Part shown: positions 26,095 to 35,192 of the stretch, piece by piece
Layout of the letters: every line of letters starts with the position of its first letter
How positions within the stretch are numbered: position 1 is the first letter of the stretch
NCBI RefSeq assembly: GCF_963668215.1
Contig: NZ_OY764190.1
Span: 4,898,001-4,962,000 of the forward strand
Direction: 5' to 3'
Origin: an uncultured Desulfosarcina sp.
Lineage (GTDB): Bacteria; Desulfobacterota; Desulfobacteria; Desulfobacterales; Desulfosarcinaceae
DNA: 64,000 nucleotides
Notes under the pieces: model-generated
Told to the model about the DNA's origin: nothing
Database searches by the model: none
Seen by the model: the letters and a program-made list of their open reading frames with translations, nothing else
Made by a program: the position numbers and the translations under genes

Positions 26095-27512
26095 AAGAAC
26101 TGGGTAAACTATTCGACAGGATCATCCAACGGGTGAACATCAATCTCAGGGAGTTGGAATTCGATGCTCATCCCCTCGTCAATAAACTCGTCCCGAACGA
26201 TCAGATGACGAAATTCTACGCCTTTTACGGCATCACCCCCCACCACCCCCTGAACCTGGTTTTCAAGCACGCCAATCTGTCCGGAAGCTATTTTTTAGGT
26301 AAAGTGAGGGTAACCAACTCCCTGCTCTACAAGAGCGACATCCGTGGCGACGAACTGAAAAAGAACGGCGACCTTTTTCAGTACCAGGATTTCAACATCC
26401 CCGTGGACCGGGATGAAGAAATCGATATCGAGGATTGTTTTCTGATTAAAACCCTGGTGCACAACTACTCCCACGACCCGGAAACGCTGGAGACCTTTTT
26501 CATCCAGAACAGCATTTCGACCCATTATGCCAATATCCACGGGTCGCCCACCGACGGCAGCTTTCTGGGACCTTTCTCGACCGTCGATCTCACCACCATA
26601 CAGGATTGCGTTATCGGCACCTTCTCCTATGTCCAGGCCGGCGAAGTCAGCCATCTGAACGTTGAACCGGGTACGGTCTGGGTGCGCAAACAGGACGATT
26701 TCAATTTTATGTATCGCTATCCCCTGGATCAATTGAACAACTATATTTACTTTACTGCCGGCAGCCCGCCGCAGGGCGTTTTCATGGATTTTGTGGAAGA
26801 CCGCAAGGAAGCGTTTCAGCGCGTCTTCAGTGTGGTCAATATCGACTCTCCGGTCAACGTCCCGTCGAGCACTTCGCTGGATCGCTTTGCCGTGATCAAA
26901 CCCAAAACCAAAATTGGTGAAAACGTGCTGGTTGCCCAGCGGGCCTTTCTGCAGAATTCCACGCTGGGAAAAGGCGCCAACGCCCAGGAGAACTGCTACA
27001 TCATCAATTCACATTTGCAGGGCAACAATGTCACGGCCCATGGGGCCAAAATCATCGAAGCGGATATGGGCACGAATGTTTTCGTGGGGTTCAACAGCTT
27101 TTTGCGGGGACGTCCGGAGGCCCGTTTGACCATCGGGAAAGACAGCATTGTGATGCCCCACACGATTATCGATATTCGAAAGCCATTGACGGTACCCCAA
27201 GGCCAACTGGTCTGGGGATTGGTGAGAAACGAGGAAGAATTGGCAGCCAACAGCATGAGCCTGAAGGATTTTGCCAAAATCAAGACCCGTATCTGCAAGG
27301 GCAGCATGCTTTTCGAAGGCAGCGGGAACAGTTTCGTGACGGCTTTTCAGGAGCGGATTCATCATATCCTGGAAGCCAACGGTGCTTTTTACGATGGGAA
27401 GAACAAGCGCGGTCACGCCCAGCGCAACCAGAACATCTCTTTCAATACCATCCAGCCCTATCCGGAGGGTGACAAGGAAGGCATGTACCCCACCATCATT
27501 ATCCAGCCGTAA
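26091..27512 (+). CDS. Left-handed beta-helix (hexapeptide-repeat) protein
   Basis: A 473-residue protein dominated by hexapeptide-repeat turns: one set about 55-200 (GSYFLGKVRVTNSLLYKSDI, VIGTFSYVQAG) and a second about 260-370 (AVIKPKTKIGENVLVAQRA, GKDSIVMPHTIID). Such folds occur in acyltransferases, in carbonic-anhydrase-like proteins and in sugar nucleotidyltransferase C-terminal domains, but the Rossmann nucleotidyltransferase part is absent. The family is known only as an uncharacterised transferase. It overlaps the upstream CBS gene by 4 bp, suggesting the CBS protein regulates or binds it. A strong terminator follows. Confidence 0.75.
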   Translation: MKELGKLFDRIIQRVNINLRELEFDAHPLVNKLVPNDQMTKFYAFYGITPHHPLNLVFKHANLSGSYFLGKVRVTNSLLYKSDIRGDELKKNGDLFQYQDFNIPVDRDEEIDIEDCFLIKTLVHNYSHDPETLETFFIQNSISTHYANIHGSPTDGSFLGPFSTVDLTTIQDCVIGTFSYVQAGEVSHLNVEPGTVWVRKQDDFNFMYRYPLDQLNNYIYFTAGSPPQGVFMDFVEDRKEAFQRVFSVVNIDSPVNVPSSTSLDRFAVIKPKTKIGENVLVAQRAFLQNSTLGKGANAQENCYIINSHLQGNNVTAHGAKIIEADMGTNVFVGFNSFLRGRPEARLTIGKDSIVMPHTIIDIRKPLTVPQGQLVWGLVRNEEELAANSMSLKDFAKIKTRICKGSMLFEGSGNSFVTAFQERIHHILEANGAFYDGKNKRGHAQRNQNISFNTIQPYPEGDKEGMYPTIIIQP

Positions 27513-27518
27513 AATAAC

Positions 27519-27560
27519 AGCGCCCCGGTCGATGCGTCTCGACCGGGGCGCTGCTTCTAT
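27519..27560 (+). terminator. Rho-independent terminator
   Basis: A perfect 14-bp GC-rich stem (27519-27532 with 27539-27552), 6-base loop and a short T-containing tail, right after the beta-helix gene. Confidence 0.8.
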
Positions 27561-27577
27561 TCCGAATCTTAAAAATA

Positions 27578-27621
27578 GTGTTCATTCAGAAATGGCAAAT
27601 TGGCCATTTCTGGATGGACAC
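27578..27621. repeat. Dispersed palindromic repeat, copy 2
   Basis: A 44-bp relative of the element at 16608-16652, with a perfect inner 10-bp stem (27587-27596 with 27603-27612). Its last base is the first base of the stop triplet of the minus-strand gene that follows. Confidence 0.7.
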
Positions 27622-28364
27622 TACTTAAAGAAATTCAATAAGGCATGCAGATTGGTCATCGGATGCGGCGGGCACCCCGGAATGAACAGGTCTACGGGAA
27701 GCAGGGTATCCAGGCCCTCGGTAATTTCGTCGCTGCCGCGAAACGGTCCGCCGGACAGCGTGCAACTGCCTACCGCGATGACCACCCGGGGCTGCGGGGT
27801 TGCCTCGTAGGTTTGCAGCAGGGCGGTTTTCATGTTGCGGGAGATCGGGCCGGTGACCACGATGCCGTCGGCGTGGCGCGGTGAGGCCACGAAGTTGATG
27901 CCAAAGCGGGCCAGGTCGAAAAACGGGGTGGCCAGCACGTTCAGATCCGCCTCGCAGGCGTTGCAGCCGGCTGCCGATACCTGCCGAAGCTGAAGCGATC
28001 TTCCGAACAGCTTTTTGAAATGCCCGCGGGCGTGTGCCGCGAGATCGGGAATGCTGCCCGTTGTGACCAAGTGCTCTTTTTCAGCCACGGCAATGCCAAA
28101 GTCCTGGGTAAAGGTGATGAACCCGCCCTTGGAAATTCGTTCGCAGGTGCCGCAAAAGACGCAGCGCCCCATGTCGATGGTCCTTGCAGCCGGATCGATG
28201 GCTTCCTGGGGGCAGGCCTGGGCGCATGCAGAGATGACGTCCGCCGAGGCTTTCGGATCGATGACCGGCCGTCCCCGGTAGCGGGGCAGCAGTTTAACTT
28301 CTTCTTTGGGATAGCGCGAGGTTCGGCATCCCTGTTCCCATCTGTTTTTCAGAACGTTTAGCAT
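27621..28364 (-). CDS. Ehr-type complex small subunit fused to a ferredoxin domain (HyfI/NuoB-like)
   Basis: A 247-residue Fe-S protein of the hydrogenase-4/complex I small-subunit family. The N-terminal part carries one [4Fe-4S] site (C47, C51 in CPQEAI, and C68, C71, C74), resembling HyfH. The C-terminal domain is NuoB/HyfI-like with the four proximal-cluster cysteines C134, C137, C201 and C231 (GCPPHP). In E. coli these two parts are separate proteins, so this is a fusion. It is the last gene of the six-gene minus-strand operon and should pass electrons to or from the large subunit at 28412-29920. The physiological donor is unknown; ferredoxin is plausible. Confidence 0.85.
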   Translation of the reverse strand: MLNVLKNRWEQGCRTSRYPKEEVKLLPRYRGRPVIDPKASADVISACAQACPQEAIDPAARTIDMGRCVFCGTCERISKGGFITFTQDFGIAVAEKEHLVTTGSIPDLAAHARGHFKKLFGRSLQLRQVSAAGCNACEADLNVLATPFFDLARFGINFVASPRHADGIVVTGPISRNMKTALLQTYEATPQPRVVIAVGSCTLSGGPFRGSDEITEGLDTLLPVDLFIPGCPPHPMTNLHALLNFFK

Positions 28365-28411
28365 GATCCATTCACTTTGCGGTTATCGGTGTTCGCATAA
28401 AAACGATGCCA

Positions 28412-29920
28412 TTACAGGTCGAACCCGCAATAGGAGAGGTTGTAGCTCTTGTTGTTCAGCGGGAAATCCGAAATGCCCGTATCCCTCAAGGACATGGACA
28501 GCCCGTTCCAGTTGTGAAACGAAGGGTCCTTGATCTTGTAGCGCATGATCCCGCCGTCGGCATCGGTGAGAATACAGTGGGACAGTTCCCCGCGCCAGGC
28601 CTCGTTGAGGGTGACCACGAACGAATCGGACGCCGGATGAAGATCGGCAACGTCGATCACTTCCGTTTCCACCGGATCGGTCAGCAGCGACTCGATGATT
28701 TCGATGGACTGCATCACCTCGTCGGCCCTGACCTTGGCCCGCGCATAGACATCCCCCGTAGGTTCGGCATTTTCCGGAATGTCGAGCTGATCGTAGTGCT
28801 CCGTCGGAAAACAGCGCCGCACATCGTAGGCAATGCCGCAGGCGCGCCCCGCCGGTCCCACCAACCCCAATTTTTCCGCATCGCTGCGGCTGACCGCCCC
28901 GCAACCCTCGAAGCGGGAACGCACACTGGAGGTGGAAAAGAGCAACTCGATGGTGTGCTGGACCTGGGGCTTGAGTTCGCCGATGCGGGCGGTCAGGTCC
29001 CGGCGGTTTTCGTCATTCATGGGAAACCGTACGCCGCCGGGACGCACCAGGCCCTTGCCGAAACGGTTGCCGCACAGCAGCAGGCTCATGTTGAGAAAAT
29101 CGCCGCGCATGCGGCCGCAATAGTTGGCCGGGGGCAAAAAGGCCACGTCGCCGCTCAAAGCGCCCAGATCGCCCACGTGGTTGGCAATGCGTTCCAGTTC
29201 CAGACCGATGGTGCGGATGATTTTCGCGCCGGGATCGACCTGGATGCCGGAAAGGGCCTCCATGGCCTGGGCATGGCAGAGGCTGTGCCCCACGGAGGTG
29301 TCCCCGGCGGTGTTTTCGGCAATGAACGCCAGGCGGTTGGCGGCTGTAGTCTGCAGCAGATTTTCGACGCCGCGGTGCTGATACCCCAACTGGATTTCCA
29401 GATTCAGCACCCGCTCGCCGATGCAGTTGAAGCGAAAGTGTCCCGGCTCGATCACGCCGGCGTGGACCGGTCCTACGGCCACTTCGTGAATCTCGTCTCC
29501 GGATACGGAATAGTAGTCGTAGCGGCCGGGGATGTCTTCGGTGTAGTCGTTGCCGAAAACGTCTTCGACTCCGCGGCAATTGGCGTGGTAGCGAACCATC
29601 TTCAGCCACGGGTGGCCTTCGGGTCGAATGCCGTACTGTTCGGCAATTTCCCGTTCGAACATGTGAAACGGTTCGCACCGGGCGGTAAGGGCCGAGTAGG
29701 CTTCCGGGGCATCGCAACCGGCCACAAGCAGGGTATCGGTGCGAAGGACGGCCATCAAGCGGACCTTGCCGTCCACCTGGAACGCGAAAAAATGAACCAC
29801 TTTGCCACCGCCGGCCACAATGTCGATCGCCTGATCGGAAAAATCGTCGAAGGACAGGCAGGGGATGCTCTCAATGGGTATGGATTCGCCGTTGGCAATG
29901 GGTTTGAACGTCATGGTCAT
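28412..29920 (-). CDS. Ehr-type large subunit, hydrogenase-4 large-subunit homologue without nickel ligands
   Basis: A 502-residue protein combining a NuoC-like N-terminal domain (about 1-130) with a NuoD/HyfG-like domain (about 145-502). It has the YQHRGVENL region (180-188), IGLELERIANH, and a C-terminus ending NKSYNLSYCGFDL. In true group 4 [NiFe] hydrogenases a CxxC pair follows the HRG..E motif and another sits near the C-terminus. Here the first region reads AENTAGDTSVGHS (201-213) and the last has a single Cys (498). Nickel cannot be bound in the usual way, so hydrogenase activity is unlikely. The start codon shares one base with the upstream stop (TAATG). Confidence 0.85.
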   Translation of the reverse strand: MTMTFKPIANGESIPIESIPCLSFDDFSDQAIDIVAGGGKVVHFFAFQVDGKVRLMAVLRTDTLLVAGCDAPEAYSALTARCEPFHMFEREIAEQYGIRPEGHPWLKMVRYHANCRGVEDVFGNDYTEDIPGRYDYYSVSGDEIHEVAVGPVHAGVIEPGHFRFNCIGERVLNLEIQLGYQHRGVENLLQTTAANRLAFIAENTAGDTSVGHSLCHAQAMEALSGIQVDPGAKIIRTIGLELERIANHVGDLGALSGDVAFLPPANYCGRMRGDFLNMSLLLCGNRFGKGLVRPGGVRFPMNDENRRDLTARIGELKPQVQHTIELLFSTSSVRSRFEGCGAVSRSDAEKLGLVGPAGRACGIAYDVRRCFPTEHYDQLDIPENAEPTGDVYARAKVRADEVMQSIEIIESLLTDPVETEVIDVADLHPASDSFVVTLNEAWRGELSHCILTDADGGIMRYKIKDPSFHNWNGLSMSLRDTGISDFPLNNKSYNLSYCGFDL

Positions 29921-31344
29921 TAAAATCCTCCGCCGATGGGCGTCACGGCATGAACGATGGTCTGGTACAGGGTATCCGGCATCCAGAAGCAGAGCACCAG
30001 GGAGGTGGCCAGCAGGGCATACTGCGGCCACACCAGGTTGACCGATTCGTCGATTTGGATGGCGGCATCCGACGTGTCGAAAGAAATTTTCATGACATTG
30101 TTGGCAAATCCGGCAAAGATCACGCACAGGCTGAAGATAAACAGGCCGGCGTACACCGGGTTGCCGGTGCGAAAGGCACCGATGATGATCATCAGTTCGC
30201 CGATAAAGATGCCAAAAGGCGGAAATCCGGAAATTCCGGCAAAGCCGCCGAAAAAGGCAACAAAGGTCTTGGGCATGCGTTGGGCCAGGTTGCCGGTTTG
30301 GGCGATTAGCCGGCTGCCGAAACCCAGCAGGATATTGCCGGAGGTGAGAAACAGGCTGGATTTGATCAGGCTGTGATGGATCAGGCAGATCATGGCACCA
30401 TAGGCTCCCAACCCGCCGATGCCGGTCCCGAAGGCGATGATGCCCATGTTTTCGATGCTGGAGTAGGCCAGCATGCGCTTGTATTCGGTCTGCTTGAGAA
30501 TAAAGGTGGCCGCCGCCATGATCGAGATCAGGCCGAAGATGGTCAGAATCGGTCCCGAAAAACCGGACAGGCCGGCGGCATGCATGATCTTGCTGGTCTT
30601 GAAGATCCCCAGGTAGGCGCAGTTGAGCAGTACACCGGAGAGCAGGGCCGAGGCCGGGCTGGGGGCCTCGCTGTGGGCGTCCGGCAGCCAGGTATGCATG
30701 GGGGCCAGGCCCATTTTGGTGCCGTACCCGACTAAAATGAAGACGAAGCCTGCCTTGAGCCACATGGGATCCAGGCGCCGGGCCACTTCCGTCAAACCGG
30801 AAAAGGAGACGGGTGCGTCCACCTTGCCCACGTCCATGGCCACGGTGATCAGCACCGAGCCCAACAGCGCCATGGCAATGCCTACCGAGCAGATCAGCAC
30901 ATATTTCCAGGTGGCCTCCAGCGAGGCGGCCGACCGGTGAGTATAGATCAGGGGCGCGCTGGCCAGGGTGGTGGCCTCGATGGCGATCCACATCACCATG
31001 ATATGGTCAGACAGGGTCACCATGGTCATGGTAGACAAGAACAGCAGCATAGAGCCGATGAATACGGTTTCCCTCTGGATGTCCGAGGCCTTGAGATAGC
31101 TGATGGTGTAGATCGAAATCAGGAAAAAGAGCAGCGAGATTACCAGCAGGGACAACAGGCCTTCGGGCGTCACCGCAAAATATTCGGGAAGCAGGGGCGC
31201 CGGATTGCCGGACCAGACAAACACGGAGAAAAGCAGGTGGGCGGCCCCGGTGAGCACCAGCAAAACCCGCCCGATGGCAGCTGGAAGAAAGAAGGCGGCC
31301 GCTCCGGTAAAAAACGGTATCAGAAATACGATCTCGAGCATCAA
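29920..31344 (-). CDS. Ehr-type complex antiporter-like subunit (HyfF/NuoN-like)
   Basis: A 474-residue membrane protein with about 13-14 transmembrane helices of the proton-translocating antiporter family (NuoL/M/N, MrpA/D). Conserved charged sites are the Glu in WIAIEATTL (about residue 118) and the Lys in GYGTKMGLAPMHTWLPDAH (about 207). It is the second antiporter-like subunit of the complex besides the 651-residue one. Expected role: ion translocation across the inner membrane coupled to electron transfer. It is separated by 8 bp from the upstream HyfE-like gene and overlaps the large-subunit start by one base. Confidence 0.88.
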   Translation of the reverse strand: MMLEIVFLIPFFTGAAAFFLPAAIGRVLLVLTGAAHLLFSVFVWSGNPAPLLPEYFAVTPEGLLSLLVISLLFFLISIYTISYLKASDIQRETVFIGSMLLFLSTMTMVTLSDHIMVMWIAIEATTLASAPLIYTHRSAASLEATWKYVLICSVGIAMALLGSVLITVAMDVGKVDAPVSFSGLTEVARRLDPMWLKAGFVFILVGYGTKMGLAPMHTWLPDAHSEAPSPASALLSGVLLNCAYLGIFKTSKIMHAAGLSGFSGPILTIFGLISIMAAATFILKQTEYKRMLAYSSIENMGIIAFGTGIGGLGAYGAMICLIHHSLIKSSLFLTSGNILLGFGSRLIAQTGNLAQRMPKTFVAFFGGFAGISGFPPFGIFIGELMIIIGAFRTGNPVYAGLFIFSLCVIFAGFANNVMKISFDTSDAAIQIDESVNLVWPQYALLATSLVLCFWMPDTLYQTIVHAVTPIGGGF

Positions 31345-31352
31345 GTGATCAC

Positions 31353-31994
31353 CTATTCCTTTAAGGTTCGCAATCGTGCCGTATCCACGTCATCGAATGT
31401 CTGTTTGATGTTTTGCAGGATAACGGCCATGATCATCACGCCGGCCAGAACATCCAGCAGAATGCCGAACTCCACGATGTGCCGGGCCCGCACCGAAAAA
31501 GTGGTGCCCACCAGGTAGATGCCGTTTTCCATCATGATATAGCCCAGGACCATGGCAATGGCGTTGCGGCGGGCCATCAGCAGGAACATGCCCGCTCCCA
31601 GAAGAGAGATGGCCGTCGGCAGCAGAAGGATGCTGACGCTGGCGGAGGCGACCTCGAAGCGGTGGCTGGCAAAGGTGGCGCCGACAATGAGCAGCAGGCC
31701 GGCGAACATGGAGGCATGGTAGCCCACGATGGGCTCCACCTCCCGGCCAATGGCGACTTTCTTGATGGCCAGAAAGATGCAGCCGGGAATGACGATGCCC
31801 CGAATAACCAGGGTAGCGATGGTAAAGACAATGCCGCCGGTGGTCATTTCATGATCGATAAACAGTGGAACGATGCAGACCACCACGCCCTGGAATGCCA
31901 GCACTTTGATCAGGCCCGGCAATCGGGCCGAGCCGAAGGAAAAGAGGATGGACAGCAGGGCCAAGGATAAAATCGTATCGACCGGCAGGTTCAT
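31353..31994 (-). CDS. Ehr-type complex subunit, HyfE-like (NuoK-related)
   Basis: A 213-residue membrane protein with six hydrophobic helices, related to hydrogenase-4 component E. The C-terminal half resembles NuoK, with the membrane-embedded acids in MMENGIYL and VEFGILLDV. It overlaps the upstream HyfC-like gene by 4 bp and sits between other membrane subunits in the same order as in hyf operons. Confidence 0.85.
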   Translation of the reverse strand: MNLPVDTILSLALLSILFSFGSARLPGLIKVLAFQGVVVCIVPLFIDHEMTTGGIVFTIATLVIRGIVIPGCIFLAIKKVAIGREVEPIVGYHASMFAGLLLIVGATFASHRFEVASASVSILLLPTAISLLGAGMFLLMARRNAIAMVLGYIMMENGIYLVGTTFSVRARHIVEFGILLDVLAGVMIMAVILQNIKQTFDDVDTARLRTLKE

Positions 31995-32911
31995 TTTAAA
32001 AACTCCAGGGTGATAACGGTTGCAAAAAAGGCCAGTGCGAAAGAGGTAAGCACGAATTTCGGCACCCGGTCCATGCGGTAGCGCGCCATGATCGATTCCA
32101 CGACCCCGACCGCTACATAAACCAGCAGGACCCCGACGGAAAAAATGGCCAGATTGAGAATCGGGCTGCCCAATTCGAAGGGAAAAATCAGGCGGGAGAC
32201 AATGGACGCGTAAAAGAACATTTTAATAAAGGCGCCCATTTCGATCAGGCCGAAATCCGGACCGCTGTGATCCAGCACCATGACTTCGTGAATCATGGTC
32301 AGCTCCAGATGGGTGGCCGGGTCGTCGACCGGAACGCGGGCGTTTTCCGTCAAAAGAATGATGAAAAAGGCGATGACCACGAAAAGCATGGACGAGCCGG
32401 CTGCCTGCCAGAAACCGAAGGGCTGGGCCACGGAAAAATAGGCGGCCAGGTTCAGATCGCCGGTGAGCCGGTAAAACAAAATCAGGATCATGAACATGCT
32501 GGCTTCGCAGATGATGGGAAAGTACGCCTCCCGGGCGGCTCCCATGCCTTCGAAGGGAGAAGCGGTATCCATGGCCGCGGCAATGGTGAAAAAGCGGGCC
32601 AACCCAAGCAGATAAAGAACGAAAATGACATCGCCGTGAAAGGAAATCACCGGGGCATGGCCGGCCAAGGGCAAAAAGAGCAGGGCCACGGCGGCGGCGG
32701 CCAGGGACACCAGGGGGCCCATCTTGAAAATGAAGGTGGTGCTGGTGCTGTACACCGAGCCTTTTTTAAACAGCTTGATCAGTGTGTAGTAGTTGATGAG
32801 CAGCGGCGAGCCTTTACGCCCACCGAAGAACGCTTTTACCTTGAAAATGACGCCGGCAAACAGGGGCGCCGTCAGCAGGGCAAAGACCCATAACAGGATG
32901 GATTCGATCAT
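31991..32911 (-). CDS. Ehr-type complex subunit, HyfC/NuoH-like
   Basis: A 306-residue membrane protein with about eight helices, of the NuoH/HyfC/HycD family that links the peripheral electron-transfer arm to the ion-pumping arm. Diagnostic loops are GMGAAREAYF (about 117-126), ENARVPVDDPATHLELTMIHE (about 190-210) and the early KVKAFFGGRKG, where quinone-reactive NuoH proteins and hydrogenase forms differ. The gene follows the large antiporter-like gene by 28 bp and overlaps the HyfE-like gene by 4 bp. Confidence 0.9.
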   Translation of the reverse strand: MIESILLWVFALLTAPLFAGVIFKVKAFFGGRKGSPLLINYYTLIKLFKKGSVYSTSTTFIFKMGPLVSLAAAAVALLFLPLAGHAPVISFHGDVIFVLYLLGLARFFTIAAAMDTASPFEGMGAAREAYFPIICEASMFMILILFYRLTGDLNLAAYFSVAQPFGFWQAAGSSMLFVVIAFFIILLTENARVPVDDPATHLELTMIHEVMVLDHSGPDFGLIEMGAFIKMFFYASIVSRLIFPFELGSPILNLAIFSVGVLLVYVAVGVVESIMARYRMDRVPKFVLTSFALAFFATVITLEFLK

Positions 32912-32939
32912 AAGCGCTTTCCGTAAGATTTTTTAACCG

Positions 32940-34895
32940 TTAAACGAAAAACAGCAGCACCACGATGGCCAGCAGGATGTAGCCGATATACAGGTGAATG
33001 TCTCCGTGCTGCATCCAGCGCAGCCGGTCGAACAGCCAACCGACCGGGCGCACGATAAACGGGTCCAGGCTTTTTTCGACGATATCGTGGATATGGCTGT
33101 GGTAATGGGTCCTTTTTGGAAAAAGGCCGCTTACCGGCGGGTGGCTTTCTTCAAGGGGTGCCGCCGGTTTGAAAAATTCCAGGATCGATGCGGCGTAAGA
33201 AGAGCCTGTGTATTGCATCCGCGTCGTTGGCCGGGTGAAGCCGCAGCCCCACGTGCCGCTGCGGGTGACGGGTTTGCCCTGGTAGAAGAATCGACGCAGG
33301 GCCACAAGTCCCAGAAGGACCGCCAGAAAAATCGTCGCGCCCAGGGTGATGTGGGCCGACATGCTGGCAAAGGGTTCTAAAGGAATTCTGCCGTAGTCCA
33401 GTCCCAGAGCCGCCACTGCTTTTAAAACCATGAACATGAACGCACCGGGATAGATGCCGATGACCGCACAGGCGCCGGCCAACAGGACCATGGGAACCAG
33501 CATGGCCGGCCCTTTTTCGGTAACGTCTTTGGCGGCCGGGCTTCGCGGTTCGCCCTGAAAAACCACGCCCACGACTTTGGTGAAACAGGCCAGGGCCAGG
33601 CCGCCGATAACCGCCAGGCTGACGATGGCCAGCAGGCTGGGTACGAAGACGGCCGTTTGTGCCGAAATGCCACGGAAACTGCCCATGTAAATGAAGAATT
33701 CACTGACGAAACCGTTCAGCGGAGGCAACCCGGAGATGGCCAGCGAACCGATCAGAAAGGTGATGCCGGTGATTTTCATATTTTTCATCAGGCCGCCCAG
33801 GGCGTCTATGGTGCGTGTTCCGGTTTGGTGAAGCACCACGCCCGCACCCATGAACAGCAGCGATTTGAATATTGCGTGGTTGAGCACGTGCAGCAGCCCG
33901 CCGGAGAATCCCAGCACGGCCATGATCGGATTGTTGGCCCCCACCCCGATGATGCCGATGCCGATGCCGATGAGAATGATGCCGATGTTTTCGACGCTGT
34001 GGTAGGCCAGAAGCCGTTTGAGGTCGTGCTGGCCCAGTGCGTAAACCACACCCAGAATTCCGGAGACCATGCCGAAAACAAGGACCATGATGCCCACCGA
34101 CGGCGCGTGCAGGTCAAGGAACATATACATTCGTAAGATGCCGTAAATGCCGGTCTTGATCATGACCCCCGACATGACGGCGGAAATGTGGGAGGGGGCG
34201 GCCGGATGGGCATGGGGCAGCCAGACATGAAACGGAAATACGCCGGCCTTGGAACCGAAGCCGATGAACGCGAAAACGAAAGCCAATATTTTCAATGCCG
34301 GAGAGAGTCCGGCGGCATCGAATCCGAAGCTGCCGGTCTGGCTGTAAATGATTCCGAAGGCGGCAAAGATGAACATGACTCCCACATGGGAGAAGACAAA
34401 ATAGAGATAGCCGGCTTTTCGGTTTTCCGCGGTTTGGTAGTCATGGATGACCAGGAAAAAGGAGGAGAGAGACATGATTTCCCAGGCCAGCAAAAACGTG
34501 ATCATATTGGCGGCAGTTACAACCAGGGCCATGGAAACGATCAGCAGACTGAAAAAAAGATAATTGGCCGCCGTACGCAGTGGTTTGCCGTCATCGGTCA
34601 TGTAATGGAAACTGTACAAGGCGGCCAGCATGCTGATGGCAAAGATGGCCAGCAGGAAAAATGCGGATAGCCCATCGATCCGAAACTCCAGGGTAAGCGT
34701 ATTGAGATAGGCAAAAGAAGCCTGGACCGATCCTTCCTGCATGAGTTTGGAAAGGGCATCGAGCATGCCCGAACAGCAGCCTGCCACAATAACGAGGGCG
34801 GCTACGGTTTTCATGGCGCTGAATTTGCCGGACAGCAAAAGTGCGAGAACCCCGCCGGAGCCAACGATCCAGATCGAAAGAAAAAATAAATTCAT
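32940..34895 (-). CDS. Ehr-type complex large antiporter-like subunit (HyfB/NuoL-like)
   Basis: A 651-residue membrane protein with about 15-16 helices of the NuoL/HyfB family. Key charged sites are the Glu in LLAWEIMSLSSFF (about residue 116) and the Lys in GFGSKAGVFPFHVWLPHAH (about 213), both needed for ion pumping in homologues. A long C-terminal part carries the final helices and a cytosolic loop with GTWGCGFTRPT. The ATG at 34895 has an AAGGG site and AGGAGG upstream; a longer frame to 34949 has a basic, non-matching prefix. It is the first gene of the six-gene complex. Confidence 0.9.
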   Translation of the reverse strand: MNLFFLSIWIVGSGGVLALLLSGKFSAMKTVAALVIVAGCCSGMLDALSKLMQEGSVQASFAYLNTLTLEFRIDGLSAFFLLAIFAISMLAALYSFHYMTDDGKPLRTAANYLFFSLLIVSMALVVTAANMITFLLAWEIMSLSSFFLVIHDYQTAENRKAGYLYFVFSHVGVMFIFAAFGIIYSQTGSFGFDAAGLSPALKILAFVFAFIGFGSKAGVFPFHVWLPHAHPAAPSHISAVMSGVMIKTGIYGILRMYMFLDLHAPSVGIMVLVFGMVSGILGVVYALGQHDLKRLLAYHSVENIGIILIGIGIGIIGVGANNPIMAVLGFSGGLLHVLNHAIFKSLLFMGAGVVLHQTGTRTIDALGGLMKNMKITGITFLIGSLAISGLPPLNGFVSEFFIYMGSFRGISAQTAVFVPSLLAIVSLAVIGGLALACFTKVVGVVFQGEPRSPAAKDVTEKGPAMLVPMVLLAGACAVIGIYPGAFMFMVLKAVAALGLDYGRIPLEPFASMSAHITLGATIFLAVLLGLVALRRFFYQGKPVTRSGTWGCGFTRPTTRMQYTGSSYAASILEFFKPAAPLEESHPPVSGLFPKRTHYHSHIHDIVEKSLDPFIVRPVGWLFDRLRWMQHGDIHLYIGYILLAIVVLLFFV

Positions 34896-35192
34896 TTGCC
34901 CTTTGGCTCCTCCTGACCTGATTTTTTGGCGCCGTTGCTTGCCGATCACAGTGCTCGACTGCCTGAAATCAAGGTTTTATTTACAAAATTAGGGGATTGG
35001 TGTTGCGAAGGTGAAACGTTGGAAAATAATTTCAAGGAACCTATTTCATAAACGACCTTCAAGTCAACATCGGATTTAAAAAAAATCGGGCAGTTCTTTT
35101 TTACAGATGTCCTGGAAGATCCTTGATCTGAACGGATGGGTCGGAGTATGACATAAAAATATCCATTGTCCTATAAGCCAAGGTTGGTGACG
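34896..35192. other. Intergenic region between divergent genes
   Basis: About 300 AT-rich bases between the hydrogenase-like operon and the YkgJ-type gene. I see no gene and no promoter strong enough to call. Confidence 0.4.

Noticed and set aside
28406..29923. A 505-codon open frame on the plus strand
   Set aside because: It is antisense to the large-subunit gene, rich in His/Gly/Val as expected for a shadow frame, and shows no domain.
28412..30991. An 859-codon open frame on the minus strand
   Set aside because: Only the last 502 codons are the hydrogenase-like large subunit. The first 357 run in another frame of the antiporter-like gene and have no family resemblance.
27621..34895. Functional [NiFe] hydrogenase 4
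   Set aside because: The gene order fits, but the large subunit lacks both CxxC pairs needed for nickel.
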